Below are positions 46,101 through 58,347 of a stretch of DNA of 64,000 bases, piece after piece (positions within the stretch are counted from its first letter, which is position 1; every line of letters begins with the position of its first letter). A model generated the notes under the pieces. That model was not told the DNA's origin. It did no database searches and saw only the letters and a list, made by a program, of their open reading frames with translations. Source of the DNA: Phoma sp. XZ068 (Eukaryota > Ascomycota > Dothideomycetes > Pleosporales > Didymellaceae); contig RBKR01000001.1 of NCBI GenBank assembly GCA_004835665.1, positions 930,001-994,000 of the forward strand, read 5' to 3'. The position numbers and the translations under genes are program-made.

Positions 46101-47585
46101 AACCAAACATGCAGAATGGTAATAGCATACTACCTACATTAGTGGCGTCGTCGGAATTCACAGATAAGCCTCACATCGACAATTCAGATCATACTCTTGC
46201 AGATATCGTGAGCAATAGAGCAGAGGCCTCTGAGCAACAGCTCGTTCAAGGTCCACTTGCGGTGCAAGAGGTTCCATCAAAGCAACACGCAACTGCTATG
46301 CCATCCTCGAAGGTCAATGGAAAGATCGAGCAGCTCTACAATCTGAACATCACCGGTCTCTTCCACTCTGGCATCCCAGGCGATGACGAGATGCTTGAGC
46401 GAAGAGCAATGCTCCTGTATCACCCCGAAGAACATCTTGAAGAGGTCGAATTGATTACGCGATGGCTGTTGATGCACGAAGTGGAGGTTGGGAATCTTTG
46501 GTACGACGGTACCTGGAGTTACTTCCAGCAACAATTATCCGAGGGGAAGTCAGGCGTCATCATTGCACGTATAACGTTCCTGCCTCATTGCGCATGTGCT
46601 AATATTCCCAGGTACATCCAGATTTTGACCACTATGTTGACCTTCCAGGCTTTGGTGAAGTGCTCAAGCAGCGTGTACGCGTGTGGTCTATTGGTTTGCA
46701 GGCACCTGCTGGTTTTGAGGCAGGTGTCTCACCAAATCCACCAGATCTGCGACATGACTGTATCGGGATCTTCCCCCATGGGGGCTTCATCTACATCACC
46801 GACGATGTCTTTGAGCAGAAGCCGCAGTTAGCGCTCAGCATCATAAAGCTCTTCTTTGCTAAGATCGAGCAGCTCCGCGAGCTGGATGGGCCTGTCTCTT
46901 GGTGGCAGGAGGTTCACGACGCGTGCCTGCTTTGGCGACTCTGCGTACGGCCAGAATTGATGGAGCACCTATATCTGAAGTGCGAACACAATGCAGCGGA
47001 GCTTGCAGCAGGCAATCCTGATTTCCTAAGGTAAGATTCGCGCAAGACCTGCACTCGTTGACCTGCTAATCATTGTGCTGTAGCCGTGCCGAACTCTACC
47101 AACTGCTCACGCTGACCAACTATATCGAGCAAGATCATCCCATCGAGCCGCTCAGTCTTGTCCAAGACAAATACCCTATTCTTTCCGAACGTCGTGTCAT
47201 CGCTGAACACTCACCTCTGGACTATTTCAATCGTTTGGCAAACAGCCAGGAAGATGCCAATACTCATATGATCGGTTACTACGCAGCCATGCAGTCTGCT
47301 GACATGCAGCGCGCCTACCGCCATTTCTACGTCGTGCACACCGAGGCTGATGCAGCGTGCGCCCAGCGGTGGAAGACGAGCATACATAATGTTGCCGGTG
47401 TTATAACACCAAAGCAGTGTATCGAGGAACTCAGCAAAGCAAGCAAGGAGAGCTTGTTTGACTTTCTGGACTGGGCTATGGGGCCGAAGGAGGAGGGAAA
47501 GAGGTCAGATGTTGCGCCAGACACAGATACAGAAATGGGTGATGCGCCCATGGACATTGAGGCTGCCAAAGATACAGCATATTAG
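43165..47585 (+). CDS. Chromodomain protein with seven CCCH zinc fingers
   Basis: Nuclear chromatin/RNA-binding candidate, about 1351 aa. Exons: 43165-43364, 43411-43412 (2 nt), 43525-45990, 46089-46555, 46612-47030, 47084-47585. The chromodomain (about residues 38-92) is YFADCIIAEVPEEHHCYLVK, then WESYPLHE joined to STWEPPAHLDGTNL; the ST codons need the micro-exon. A disordered S/T-rich linker follows. Seven Cx8-9Cx6Cx3H fingers lie at 44613-45896, most followed by an NTGWA-type tag. The C-terminal ~430 residues form an unknown folded domain (FGEVLKQRVRVWSIGLQ, FPHGGFIYITDDVFEQKP, HDACLLWRLCVRPELMEHL). Intron 4 has an alternative pair (46569-46621) that changes a few residues. By analogy with Chp1/CDP-type readers it may bind methylated H3K9; this is inference. 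Confidence 0.8.
44613..45896 (+). repeat. Array of seven CCCH finger repeats
   Basis: Seven units of roughly 60-70 codons, spaced by P-rich linkers. Cores begin CASWRL, CPFWYK, CPFWLRD, CPFWLRA, CSSWLR, CPSWLR and CYFWLK, and end in (Y/F)AH or FMH. Unit-to-unit similarity (TCPFWLR..GC....(D/E)CKYAH.NTGWA) shows internal duplication. Confidence 0.85.
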
Positions 47586-48459
47586 AGTATCAGTACGACT
47601 CTCGGATCTCTTTCAAAGATTTTAATTCAGGTAATGGCGCAGACAAGGCAGGAGCCGATATGGTCAAGAGAGAGGGTTCGGTAGTTTCGTCTTTGATACC
47701 TTCACTCATGTCACCGCCCAGCCTAACGACGAATTGTAACAATTCATCAAGGATCCCGGATTCTTTATCAATGCTGGTGCTATCTATCCCACGATCACAC
47801 TGACCACCACGATAGCAGAAGATACGAAGTCCCCACCTTCCGACAATCGGCCGTATTTGGGGCAACCACACGCGGCCCCGGATGACGCACCTGCCGCTGA
47901 GGCTTGACTCGGTGACATATGCAATTTGACAACAGCGCCGTATCAAGCCTTTCGCTCTCCAATCAGTCCGCCCATCTTATCTTGGCTTGCAACATGTCAC
48001 CGAGGTCTTATCTGCAGCCGTGATCGTGTGCGCGCTGCGCGAGATGATGCCCTGCAGCTGTCAAGCTTCAAATACACGCTCTTGTCGCGTGGCCTCGCGA
48101 TGCACACCCAGCGGCGCCCGACCAAGACTAAACTCCGCATCCACATCGGCACTTTAGCAACGTGCTAGCTCCCTAACACGGCCGCGATCGAGACCGGACA
48201 CGCAGTGGGTTTCCCCGCAGCTGAGCGTTTCGGCGGCTTCCCTGGCACGCGACGAGGCGTCTGGTTGTTCGTATCGTTCGTTTGTTTGTCGCACGCTACC
48301 GATCTTTGGCCTTCCCGCTTTCAGTCCAGAATACTTAGCCCAGCGGTTTCCCGTGCAACCTCAGCTTGTCGTAACCATCGTCACCGCCGCGTCGCACCGC
48401 CCTTGTTAAAGACTGATCGTCTAAGCTGCCACTTTAGGGTGTTAGAATTGGACGCCGAG
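47586..48459. other. Intergenic spacer upstream of the APC transporter
   Basis: About 870 bp. A minus-strand frame at 47590-47946 (about 118 codons, ending LKSLKEIRESY) is protein-like in composition but has no ATG and no recognised family; it could be a remnant or chance. The rest looks like promoter and leader. Confidence 0.4.
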
Positions 48460-50284
48460 ATGGAGGCTGGTAAAAGAAGTATGAGTATTACTCGCACGGG
48501 TGCGGGGAGGAAGGGGAGCACAGCGAGTGCGAGTAAAGATCCCAGCGCTGATGCCGCGCTCGCTAAGATGGGGTATGCGAGTGAGCTGCCGCGGAATCTG
48601 AGTATGTTGAGTGTTTTGGGACTGTAAGTACCGTATTTCTTTGAACATTTTTCTCTGCAGCACCATGTCTGTTTTAAGCGCAGGCGATCGATATTGGTCG
48701 CGGCACTTGATTGATTTAGTATGATATGGAGTGGTTACTGACGTTCGCGCAGCTCCTTCGCCATTATGGCCGTTCCGTTCGGCTTGTCCACAACAATGTA
48801 CATCACCCTCACCGATGGCCAATCCGTCACTATCCTCTGGGGCTGGGTCCTGGTCTCCCTCATCTCGCTCTGCATCGCCGCCTCGCTCGCCGAAATCTGC
48901 GCCGTCTACCCTACCGCCGGAGGTGTGTACTACTGGTCTGCCATGCTATCGACTCGCGAATGGGCCCCGATTACGTCCTGGGTAACTGGCTGGCTGACCT
49001 TGGTCGGCAACTGGACGGTCACGCTGAGTATCAATTTCTCGGGTGGACAGTTGATTCTGAGTGCCATTACGCTGTGGAACGAGGATTTTGTGCCGAATCA
49101 GTGGCAGACGGTGTTGATGTTTTGGGCTGTCATGGTCATCTGCATGGCTGTGAATATTTTTGGTGCCAAGTATCTTGATCTTATCAACAAAATCTGCATT
49201 TACTGGACGGCGAGTAGTGTGATTATCATCATGATCACACTGCTGACAATGGCGGACGTAAAGAGGGATGCGGACTTCGTTTTCACGCACTACGATGCTA
49301 GTGCGAGTGGCTGGTGAGTGGATCAGTGATCTTGAGCAGGAGTGGAAGCTGACAATTTCTAGGCCAAGTGGGTGGGCATTTTTCGTCGGACTGCTGCAAG
49401 GCGCGTACGTGCTGACGGGATACGGAATGGTTGCAGCCATGTGCGAGGAAGTGCAGTTTCCCGAACGTGAAGTTCCAAAGGCAATTGTCCTCTCAGTCGC
49501 CGCTGCGGGTGTGACTGGTGTTATCTACCTCGTCCCGATCCTCTTCGTTCTGCCAGACGTACAGCTACTCCTCGAAGTCGCCAACGGACAGCCGATCGGC
49601 CTCCTTTTCAAGACGGTGACGGGTTCTGCTGCTGGAGGGTTTGGACTCCTCTTCTTGATCCTGGGTATCCTGTTCTTCGCTGGAATTGGTGCGCTTACCG
49701 CAGCTTCGCGCTGCACGTACGCCTTCGCCCGTGACGGCGCAATTCCCGGATCCAGGATTTGGAAAAAGGTCTCGAAGAGATACGACATCCCGCTTATGGC
49801 ACTCGTTCTTTCTACCGCGGTGGATTGCCTCCTTGGACTCATCTTCTTCGGTTCCTCCGCTGCGTTTAACTCCTTCACTGGAGTCGCTACAATCTGTCTT
49901 TCAGCCAGCTATGGCATGCCTATTCTGATCTCGGTCATCCGCGGGCGCCAGGCCGTTAAGAACTCATCCTTCTCGCTTGGCCGCTTCGGATACGCAATCA
50001 ACATTGCCATGGTCGTCTGGATCTGTTTGGCACTGGTGCTCTTCTGCATGCCTGTCAGTCTGCCGGTGGAGCCGACGACGATGAACTACGCAAGTGTAGT
50101 TTTCGCTGGGTTCGCGCTGATCAGTCTGATCTGGTATGTGATTCGCGGCAGGAAGAACTTCACTGGCCCTCCGGTGCCACAGGATGTTGCACCTGGTGAG
50201 GAGGTCATGGTTGCAGGACTGGCGGTGACAGATAGCCAGCACGAGAGAAATGGCGATATGGAAGCCAAGGGTGAGAAGCTGTAG
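48460..50284 (+). CDS. APC-superfamily amino acid/choline/GABA permease
   Basis: Plasma-membrane permease of the amino acid/choline transporter (ACT) branch, 548 aa. Exons: 48460-48623, 48753-49313, 49363-50284. Splices give SVLGL-SFAIMAVPFGLS and ASGW-PSGWAFFVGLLQG. About 12 hydrophobic helices. Family motifs: SLAEICAVYPTAGGVYYW, GYGMVAAMCEEVQFPEREVP, GALTAASRCTYAFARDGAIP. Closest in pattern to fungal choline (Hnm1) and GABA permeases; the substrate cannot be told apart. The cytosolic C-terminus is acidic/lysine-rich. It lies between two large nuclear-protein genes on the same strand. Confidence 0.9.
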
Positions 50285-50605
50285 ATTACGACGACACAGT
50301 AGTTACCAAATTCAGTGTAAAATCAAGACTGTCCGTATTGGAATTTAAACGATTCTCGCTAAGAAGTCGAGGTGAACCTTGGCGGATCCTTTCCCTAAAG
50401 CGATCTTATGAGAATGTCGGCTCAGTAGTGCGTTGAGTGGAGTTGAGGTGAATGACAATACTATAACCTGAGTTTGGTGCACTACGAACGCGCTAGTGTG
50501 GCCCCACATACCGCCTGTGACGCGGGCCGTCTCCTACCACTTTACGCGACAAACAACCATCACTTGCATGGACGCGTCCTTGCAGCTTGCACTTGTCTGC
50601 CTCTT
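50285..50605. other. Short intergenic spacer
   Basis: About 320 bp, 3' flank of the permease and promoter of the WD40 gene. No gene seen. Confidence 0.5.
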
Positions 50606-53600
50606 ATGGCACCGAGGTAAGTTGTGTACAGCATTTCATTAGCTGCTGACTCGATCGTTGTTAGATATCACTCAACCATCATTCCGCAAGCACTGAAATT
50701 GGCTTTCAACTCCTCTGGGGCACAATCACTGACTGCTATAGTGACGGGAGCAAGGCACCGGTGGTGGTGGACCTTACAATCGACTCCGACAGCGAGAGCG
50801 ATAATGACGGTGTTCTCCTCTCTCACCCAGCCGGGGTGATCTCGAAGGCGACACCCTCGCCTCTACCTCCCATCTCTCGGGTCCCAAAAGCTTCGACGCC
50901 TGCGGCACAGCCAGCAACGACCGCGGCTGATCCTCGTATACCGCGCAACACGACTGCTTCTGTGATGTCGAGCAAACCATCAACCGTCACAGCGTTCAAT
51001 GGCACGGGGCACACTGCAGAAAGCCCGAAGGGCTATGCCGAGGCACAAATGACTATGACGAGCATTGCAAAGAAATCAGAAGATTCAGAACGAGGCGCAA
51101 AGAGGAGGAAATTATCAGCACCAAAAAGACAACCAGTGGGTGAGACGAGCGTCCAGGCACGAGTGCAGGTCAAAGCAAAGCAGTCAGGCAGAGAGCTTTC
51201 CACAGGATCTCCGCAGATACATAGTGCTCCCGCAACAAGTCGGGATTCCAACTTGGGTGCGAAACTCAACGTCATGAATGGGGCGCCTTCAGTCCACTAC
51301 ATGAACTCAGCACTGAGGCCCCCTGGCTCCTCCATCCCCTTATTAGTAGACATCCATATACAGCCTCCTCGACCGCTGTTTATTAGTCGTTCACATCAAG
51401 ACGGTTCCGCAACAGGTCTACCTAGTCCCGGTCTGACAACACCAGAGGGCGTGTCGCCCACAGTGATCGACTCGGACCCGCTCAATGGTGATGAGGTGGA
51501 GATTGTGGCGCCTTTTCCTCCTAGGAATGAACCTGTAGCAACTGCACGAGCGCAACGATCGCCACTGCCATCTTTTCCCTCACGATCCCCAACGGTTGAC
51601 GATGACGTCGGACACGACGACAGAGACCATCTCATTTCTGAACTCCCTGTGAGGCAGCCGACGCCTCGCAAAATGCAATGCCGACCACCACCAACGCATT
51701 CTCTCTCGGTGCTCCAGCAACAACCGCCGCAGCAAGGACAACAGCAGCACCAGATGCCACAACAAGGAAAAAATCAGTCGCAGATTAACCCAGATCAGGA
51801 GAGCATGCAGCAAAAGCACCAGCAGCGCACCTCACCACATCCGCAACAACAACTTTCAACACCATCCCGACCGTTTACGTCCTCATTGCCGTCTGCAACA
51901 GCTCTAATTAATCCCACCAACAAGATGAACGCAGGCATTTCCATAGAAGCAGACCATCTTCTCATATTTTTGAAAGAAGTCAAGAGATTGAAGTGGTCTG
52001 ACATTACCCGCGAGTTTTCAAAGGACATACCAGGACGCAGTTATCCCCAAATTCAAACACGCTATTCACAGATAGTGAACAAGCGAGATCGTACACAGGA
52101 CCCGCCAACACTCATTCTACCTCCAAGATTCGCAGCAGAAGCCACAATAGATTGGGATGCAGTGCATGCAAGTACCGAAGGACCTCGGCCCCGAAAAGCA
52201 GCTGCAGATCTCGGCATCATTGACATGTCACACAAACGTAATATTGGTAGGCCGCGAGCTCTACAGCAGCTCACGGACGAAAATGACTCATCCGGGACCG
52301 ATTCAGCACCTCGCAGACAAAGAGTACGGCGTGCTGCTCCTATCAATTATACTTGGCCGAAGTTGAGAACTACAGAAGGTACAATGGACGAATGGTCGGA
52401 CGAAGAGCATGTCAATTCTAGCCTCGATGCAACCATTGAAGCGCCAACACGCTCAGGATCGCCGACCGACAGTACTCTTGTGAATTCAGATGCTAGTACC
52501 GTAGCCCATATACAACCACTGAATATGCACTCCCAGTCAATTGGCGCACAATTTGGCTTGGCTATGCAAGGAAGCATGCCGTACTTGTCATCGTCGCAGC
52601 GTCTTGCCATGCGCGACGAGCCCCATGCTTGGAGCTGGGAGCAACAGAGCTTGCAAGACTGGAAAGGCGCTGTCCTGCACGTGGACTTCAGCCCAGCAGA
52701 GTTAAGGATAGTCGAGAGTGCTGTGGTAAAAGTCATCCCTTCACACCGACAGACACGACACAGCACGTACAGAAGGCACCTGCGCGCAAACTTAAAGGAC
52801 CTTACTGAAGCGCTGTTACGGAAGCTAGGTCACGAAATCAGCCGAACTCTCCATTCCCGGGATGCTCAAAGTATACGGTCGTTTTTGCACGATGCAGCAG
52901 CGGGCAAACTGTCGAGCATACCCCAGATTCAACGACTAGCGGTGATCAAGTCAAAACCAACGCTGGGTGATGGACAGAGATCATCGATACGGTCCATCGT
53001 CCGTCAGCGCGAGCTTGGTCTGCAAGCAAGAAGAGGATGGCAAGCAGCCTCGATGCCAGTGACATACCGGCTGAGAAATCAATTCGCAGATTCTTTAGGG
53101 CCGAAATTCACATGGACCGGTGCTTCGGGCGATATACATACTGTCTCTTGGTCGCCTGACGGTAATTACTTCGCAGCAGGGGCAGTGGCCGTCACAGATA
53201 CGAACTCCATGCAATACAACAGGCCAAACGTGCTTATGTATGGCGATGTCATCAACGGCAACATACATGAGCTACAAGAGCACTTCATAGACCGCCCGAA
53301 GACCGAGACTGGTTCTAATTCGACGCACGCTATGTATGTTTCTCAGGATCGGAAGCTATACACCACCGTAAGTTCGGTCGCATTCTCGCCATCAGGGAAA
53401 ATTATGTATTCCGCCGGTTACGATGGGACTGTCTGCATATGGGACGTATCAGAACCCTCTCAACAACCGCAAATACTCCGACAGTTGCAGCACAAGGCTC
53501 CTGTGGACATTCTAGCCGTGAACGAGAAGTGCGATGGAATCATCGCGTCTGCAACAAAGCGAACAACAGACAGATCGATTAAGCTTATCTTTTTGGACGA

Positions 53601-55301
53601 GGACACAGTCTACAACGACGATTGGCAGCCTGGCGTCCAAAATTTTGCGTCCACAAAGGCCATGAATCGTCCAGATCTGAATATGTCTGCGAATGCCTTG
53701 AAATTTGACCCGTCTGGTCGCTTGCTACTTGCAGGTTTTGGTGCGAATCTGCGTGAAGACAACGGCATGGATACATCAGGAGACATCTGTCTTTGGGACG
53801 TGGAAACTCAAGCTGGCCTATATGTGCACGGCTCCAGTCGCAATGTGTTTGATATCACCTTTAATCCGAATCCGAGGCTTCAAAGCCTATTTGCTGTTGG
53901 GTGTGTAGCAAATGGGAACGTCAACAGAGGCACTCGCTCAGTTGTTCGTTTCTTTACCGCAAAAGGGATGAGAGATTCCGAAGTCAAATTCACAAGTCCG
54001 CTTGAGCTGGAATGCAAAGCCTTGGATATGAACGACCTTGTCTGGTGGTAAGTTTAGGTCTTTCTTGAGAAATCCACAAGCTAACACTATCTAGTCCATA
54101 CGATGAGAATCTATTCGCTGCTGGTTGCACCGATGGTCGCTCCTACGTGTGGGACCTTCGCAAGCCAGATAGAGTGCTGTATACCTTGCCTCACGGGACA
54201 TCTCTGATGCCTCTACAAGACGACGTACCTCACGAACGGACAGATACTGGTGTACGCTTCCTATCATGGGGACAGAATGCAAGGAGGCTTTACTCCGGTT
54301 CATCAGATGGTGTTGTCAAAATTTGGGACGTCACTCAATCTCATGATAATGTGTACGTGAAAGACCTAATCAGCACCAATTCTGGTATTATGTCAGGAGC
54401 GTTTACTTCTGATTACAGCAAGCTCGTTCTGGGCGAGGTCAACGGCACTGCTAATGTTCTTGAAATTGGCCGAGATGATATCGCTCCGAAGGACGCAGAC
54501 AAGCTGTCATATTATCCATACTGCAAAGACGACGATGAAGATGAGGCGGATGGCATGGCCATTGACGAATCACCGTTGGTATCTACTGGCACCGCGGCTG
54601 CAGAAGCACGCAAGTGGCTCGATGCCGGCTACCTGCGACAAGTGCCTATGGGAGGTCTCCCCAAGCAGCAAGTCGTTCAAGGGCCTGGCTATGAAGGACC
54701 GTTTGACCGAAGCGAAGATGATTACACACAATCCCTGCGAAATCAAGCGTTTGACTTTCAGCGAGCCATGGCAATGACCAAGGGCTCACAGTGCGATCTC
54801 CCTGAGTGCGCAAGCAGCATCAACGTTACAACATTTGAGGAAGTCGGCGATTCAGGACGCAGTAATGGCCGCATACCCGATGAGCTCCGACGACAGTGGC
54901 TCGATGAGACAGCACGTATCGTCCCAGGGAGATCCAGATGCACGTACTGTAGTCGACCAGCTCTCCCTCCTACCGATACAGAGAGCACAGCCCTCTGCGA
55001 GCGATGCTCTTTCACATGTTTTCGGTGTGGCAGCGCAACCCACATCACCGCGGCTCCGACGACATTCGAGTGTGACGTTTGCGAAGGAGTGTGGAACGTT
55101 GGTGTCCTGGGTTACGAATGTGATCAAGAGCCCACGATGGCTGGCTCCTCTCTGGATGTTCCCGTACTGAAGGAATTCGGCAAGGAAGCATACTTGGAGA
55201 GATCAGTGGACCTGGACACCACGTTTGGCGATGAGATGAATGCGCTCACAGACTACTACTTTGGACTGGCTATTGATCGGCCTGACAGTCCGCCACTGTA
55301 G
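50606..55301 (+). CDS. Large WD40 nuclear protein with SIM-like N-terminus and SANT-like segment
   Basis: About 1507 aa. Exons: 50606-50616 (11 nt), 50742-54047, 54095-55301. The splice gives MAPSDGSKAPVVVDLTIDS; VVVDLTIDSDSESD is a textbook SUMO-interaction-like motif (hydrophobic core, then acidic). A disordered region with a Q-rich tract follows. Then comes a SANT/Myb-like segment (FLKEVKRLKWSDITREFSKD, then GRSYPQIQTRYSQIV). WD40 repeats occupy the C-terminal half (VAFSPSGKIMYSAGYDGTV, GDICLWDVETQAGLYV, CTDGRSYVWDLRKPDR, SGSSDGVVKIWDV). A cysteine cluster near the end (CTYC, CERC, CFRC, CDVC) may bind zinc. Size and layout recall DCAF26/DIM-9-type CUL4-DDB1 heterochromatin adaptors, but this is a weak inference. 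Nuclear role probable. Confidence 0.75.
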
Positions 55302-56361
55302 ACGATACCACCTCAAGGCGCATGGGACGAACAGCAGACACGATGGAAGCATGTATCTTCGCGGCGTCGACGACTGGCCTATCGTGCCTTCTCAAGCAGC
55401 TGAGGCGTCAATTGGTTTGCACTTTTTATGATACCCCAGATACTCAAACGAATTATACATATTACGTACTCTCAAATCTACTTACCTACCTCTCCACCAT
55501 CCTGCATGATCAGTGCCCTACTCCCCAGCCACGCCTTGCAAATACGTTCCCTTTGAAGCGACAGGCACATATGTCTCAGTCACCGCATACGATCTACAAC
55601 TGACACCTGTCACTCTCCAAGACAAAAAAGCCACCCTACGATCCTACGAGGCACAACGCAAACGTCACGATATGTGGGTGTCCGAATGGCTCGAAGACTA
55701 CTGGCTGAGTATCCGTCGAAAGAGCCGCCCTTGCTTTACCCAAGTGCACGCGCATCACTCGCAGCACTGGTTACAGTTACGATTGCAAGCGGCAGCAGCA
55801 TGACACGCAGCACTGAAAGAAGACTGCGCCTACTCGCCATAAAGTGATGAAGTGCATATCCAGCATCACAGTTACTACTACAGTATGTACGCGGCCGATA
55901 TTGTAGGCCAGTGTAATCTCAACCCCGCCTCCTAAAACACACCCCCGTTTCGCTGCTCCGCCTCGTCTCCACGTCTACGGCGCGGACATCCCTGCGCATG
56001 CCTTGACGGAAGCGGAACGAACGACAGCGGAGCCCGCGCTGAAACGTGTTACAAAAGGCTGCTGCTGCGGACCCGTCAAGATTAATGGCGCATTCCACGG
56101 AGCTCAGCGGGGCGGGACGCGCGCGACACGTGAGCGTGGTGTGGTTGCGAGAAGCAGATGGAGCGATGGGACACGTGTGGAATGGGAAGGGTGGATCGGG
56201 ATGGGGAGACTGCGTGATGTGTGGGTTTCTAGTGTAGCTATTCTGCTCGCCGGCCCCGATGAGGCTGACACATACGTATATGTGTACCCTTGTCTGCCCT
56301 TGCTGGGTGAATCGGTCCATGGCTGGACGCCAGCATTTGGCTGTCAATATGCTTGACTATT
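55302..56361. other. Spacer with one doubtful open frame
   Basis: About 1.06 kb between convergent genes. A frame at 55513-55803 (PYSPATPCKYVPFEATGTYV, later WVSEWLEDYWLSIRRK) looks protein-like but starts at GTG and lacks a clear first exon; a real small gene or a remnant is possible. The rest holds nothing recognisable. Confidence 0.35.
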
Positions 56362-58347
56362 TTATGAGAGAGCAGGGAGATCCGTCAGTGATGTGATCAC
56401 GGGGTATGTCTGCTTAGATTCCTCCGACAACGGCGCGTTACCAGGGCGATCAACAACGACAGCATAAACACCGGCTGCGGCCGCAGCTTCGGCCTCTGCA
56501 GAAACGAAGTCAGCATGATGATCCTTGAGCTTGATGATGCGATGAAGTGCGGGGTCAGTTAATCAAACGTTGTTGGTAGACGAGGGCGATGCTTGGCCAG
56601 TGTTTCGGATATGGTTATGTTTGGGTAAGGGGGCCTGATTGAGGGTGCGCTGTCCTGATGAAGGAAGGCGACATGGAAGGTAGCCCTGTGAAGATCGACC
56701 GGATGATTTGCGGTTCCGGGTAGATGGATCATTCCAACGTACCTTTCACATTGTCGGTCAAGAAAGTGACCTTCTTCACGTCCACGCTCATCTCGCGACA
56801 TATCTTCTCATACGATGCTTGTTCCAGCTTTGGACCCGCGTTGACCGTGTCGTAGTGCGCCGAGAATAGCGGCTTGACGTCTTTGGTCGTCGGACCATCT
56901 TCCACGTACGAGAAGAACTGGAGCTGAGCCTGTACGCTACCGGAGGAGAAGATAGCGAGAGTACGCCCGGAGGCTTTCCATGATGTGAGCGTGGGAACGA
57001 CGTCGCTGAAGAGCGGGGTCTTCAGGTGTCCCTCCGTAAACCCAGTCTTCCACAGATGTCCTGTGTATTGTTAGTTTACTCAGCGGGTGCGTGGTTTACT
57101 GAGCTCTTTCGTGATCTCATAGTGGAGCCAGATTAGGCAATTCGACGCAAGATGTGTCAACTTGGACGTAGCCGCAGTAATCATGGCTGCCGTACACAGC
57201 CGAATCTCCTACCAGAGAATGAGCACCGCCAGCTGACCGTAGACGAGGCCCCTTTCGACAAAAATAACAATCACAGCTATGATGCTGCTGATGGTAATGA
57301 CGGACCGAATCACCTATCGTCGATGTCCACTACCGAGCTAGGGCAGTGCGATATCGCGCTTGATGATCCAGAGGCATACAGGCTGTGTACGACAGCGACC
57401 AGAACGGGCATGCCGATGCGTTACACAGGACTCAACGGTAACTGTTACCCACCTTGGAGCTGCTTCAGGTACACAGCTTTGACATCTCGTCGCGTCAAAT
57501 CCTCCACATGAGCAAGGAGAGAATCGGCATCCTGCTTTGTCTCTGCTGGGAACCCCGCAATGAGCTCTTGAAAGTCCGAACCGGACCATGAGTCGCGTGC
57601 GAGTCTCCTGAGACAATCAAGTGCATACGGGTACTGCGGCTATTGTGAGCTGCGAGTCGCAGAAAGGAAAGCTCCACCCCAGCAACGTGCGTCGCGTGAC
57701 AGGTGACGGATCTGTCCAAGATCTCCAAGAGGTGGCAGGTTCAGGAGATGGAAAGACAGCCAGTCCACGCGAAGGGAAATCAGGTGGCTTGGGAAAATGC
57801 CGGCAGTCGCCTGTGGATGGGAAGCGCGGGCCGCTATGAATCTCGACTGGTCTTGGTGTTGATGATCTTGACCAAGCGTTCCAAACGCGGGGTTGGCGCA
57901 CTGACGAAAGAGCGTGAAGTCGTACGGCAGAACAAAGAGAAGCTTACCATTACATCCTTAACAAAGGAGATACTCGAGATGGTTCCCTCTACGATAAGAA
58001 AGCGGAGTGGTCAGCCTAATTCTGAGTGACATGGCGAACACTGGACGCAGTTGAGACCCGTGGATGGCAGCGACAAGCGTGGCCTCCGCAAAGTCTGGGG
58101 CAGGAAGCGGGTGCTGGCAGCCAAACAGGATGAGCAACAGTGCGTGGTTCGGTGCATCCTGGAGTCTGCAATGACCCGAGAGGTCGCTGGCCAGACCGGG
58201 GCTGCGAGGCTGGGGTGGTGAAGGCTGGTTGCAGTGGTTTTCGCCCCAGCATGAACGACTCGGGAGCAGCTGCAATTACTCACCAATGTCTAGCAGCACG
58301 AACTCAGATGCGAGCCAGCGTGCAGTATCGATGGACGCGGCAGGCAT
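56362..58347 (-). CDS. UTR4: UTR4, enolase-phosphatase E1 (methionine salvage)
   Basis: HAD-family acireductone synthase; converts 2,3-diketo-5-methylthiopentyl-1-phosphate through enolisation and dephosphorylation. 245 aa. Exons on the minus strand: 58347-58284, 57988-57948, 57633-57453, 57060-56743, 56495-56362. Exon 1 to 2 restores the catalytic LLDIEGT (Mg-binding D and E), then SISFVKDVM-YPYAL across the next intron. Motif II is AIFSSGSVQAQ, motif III FLTDNVK, and the C-terminus has VVVDRPGNAPLSEE. All four introns are 247-392 nt, several times longer than those of its neighbours. Length matches the family (227 aa yeast, 261 aa human). Confidence 0.92.
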
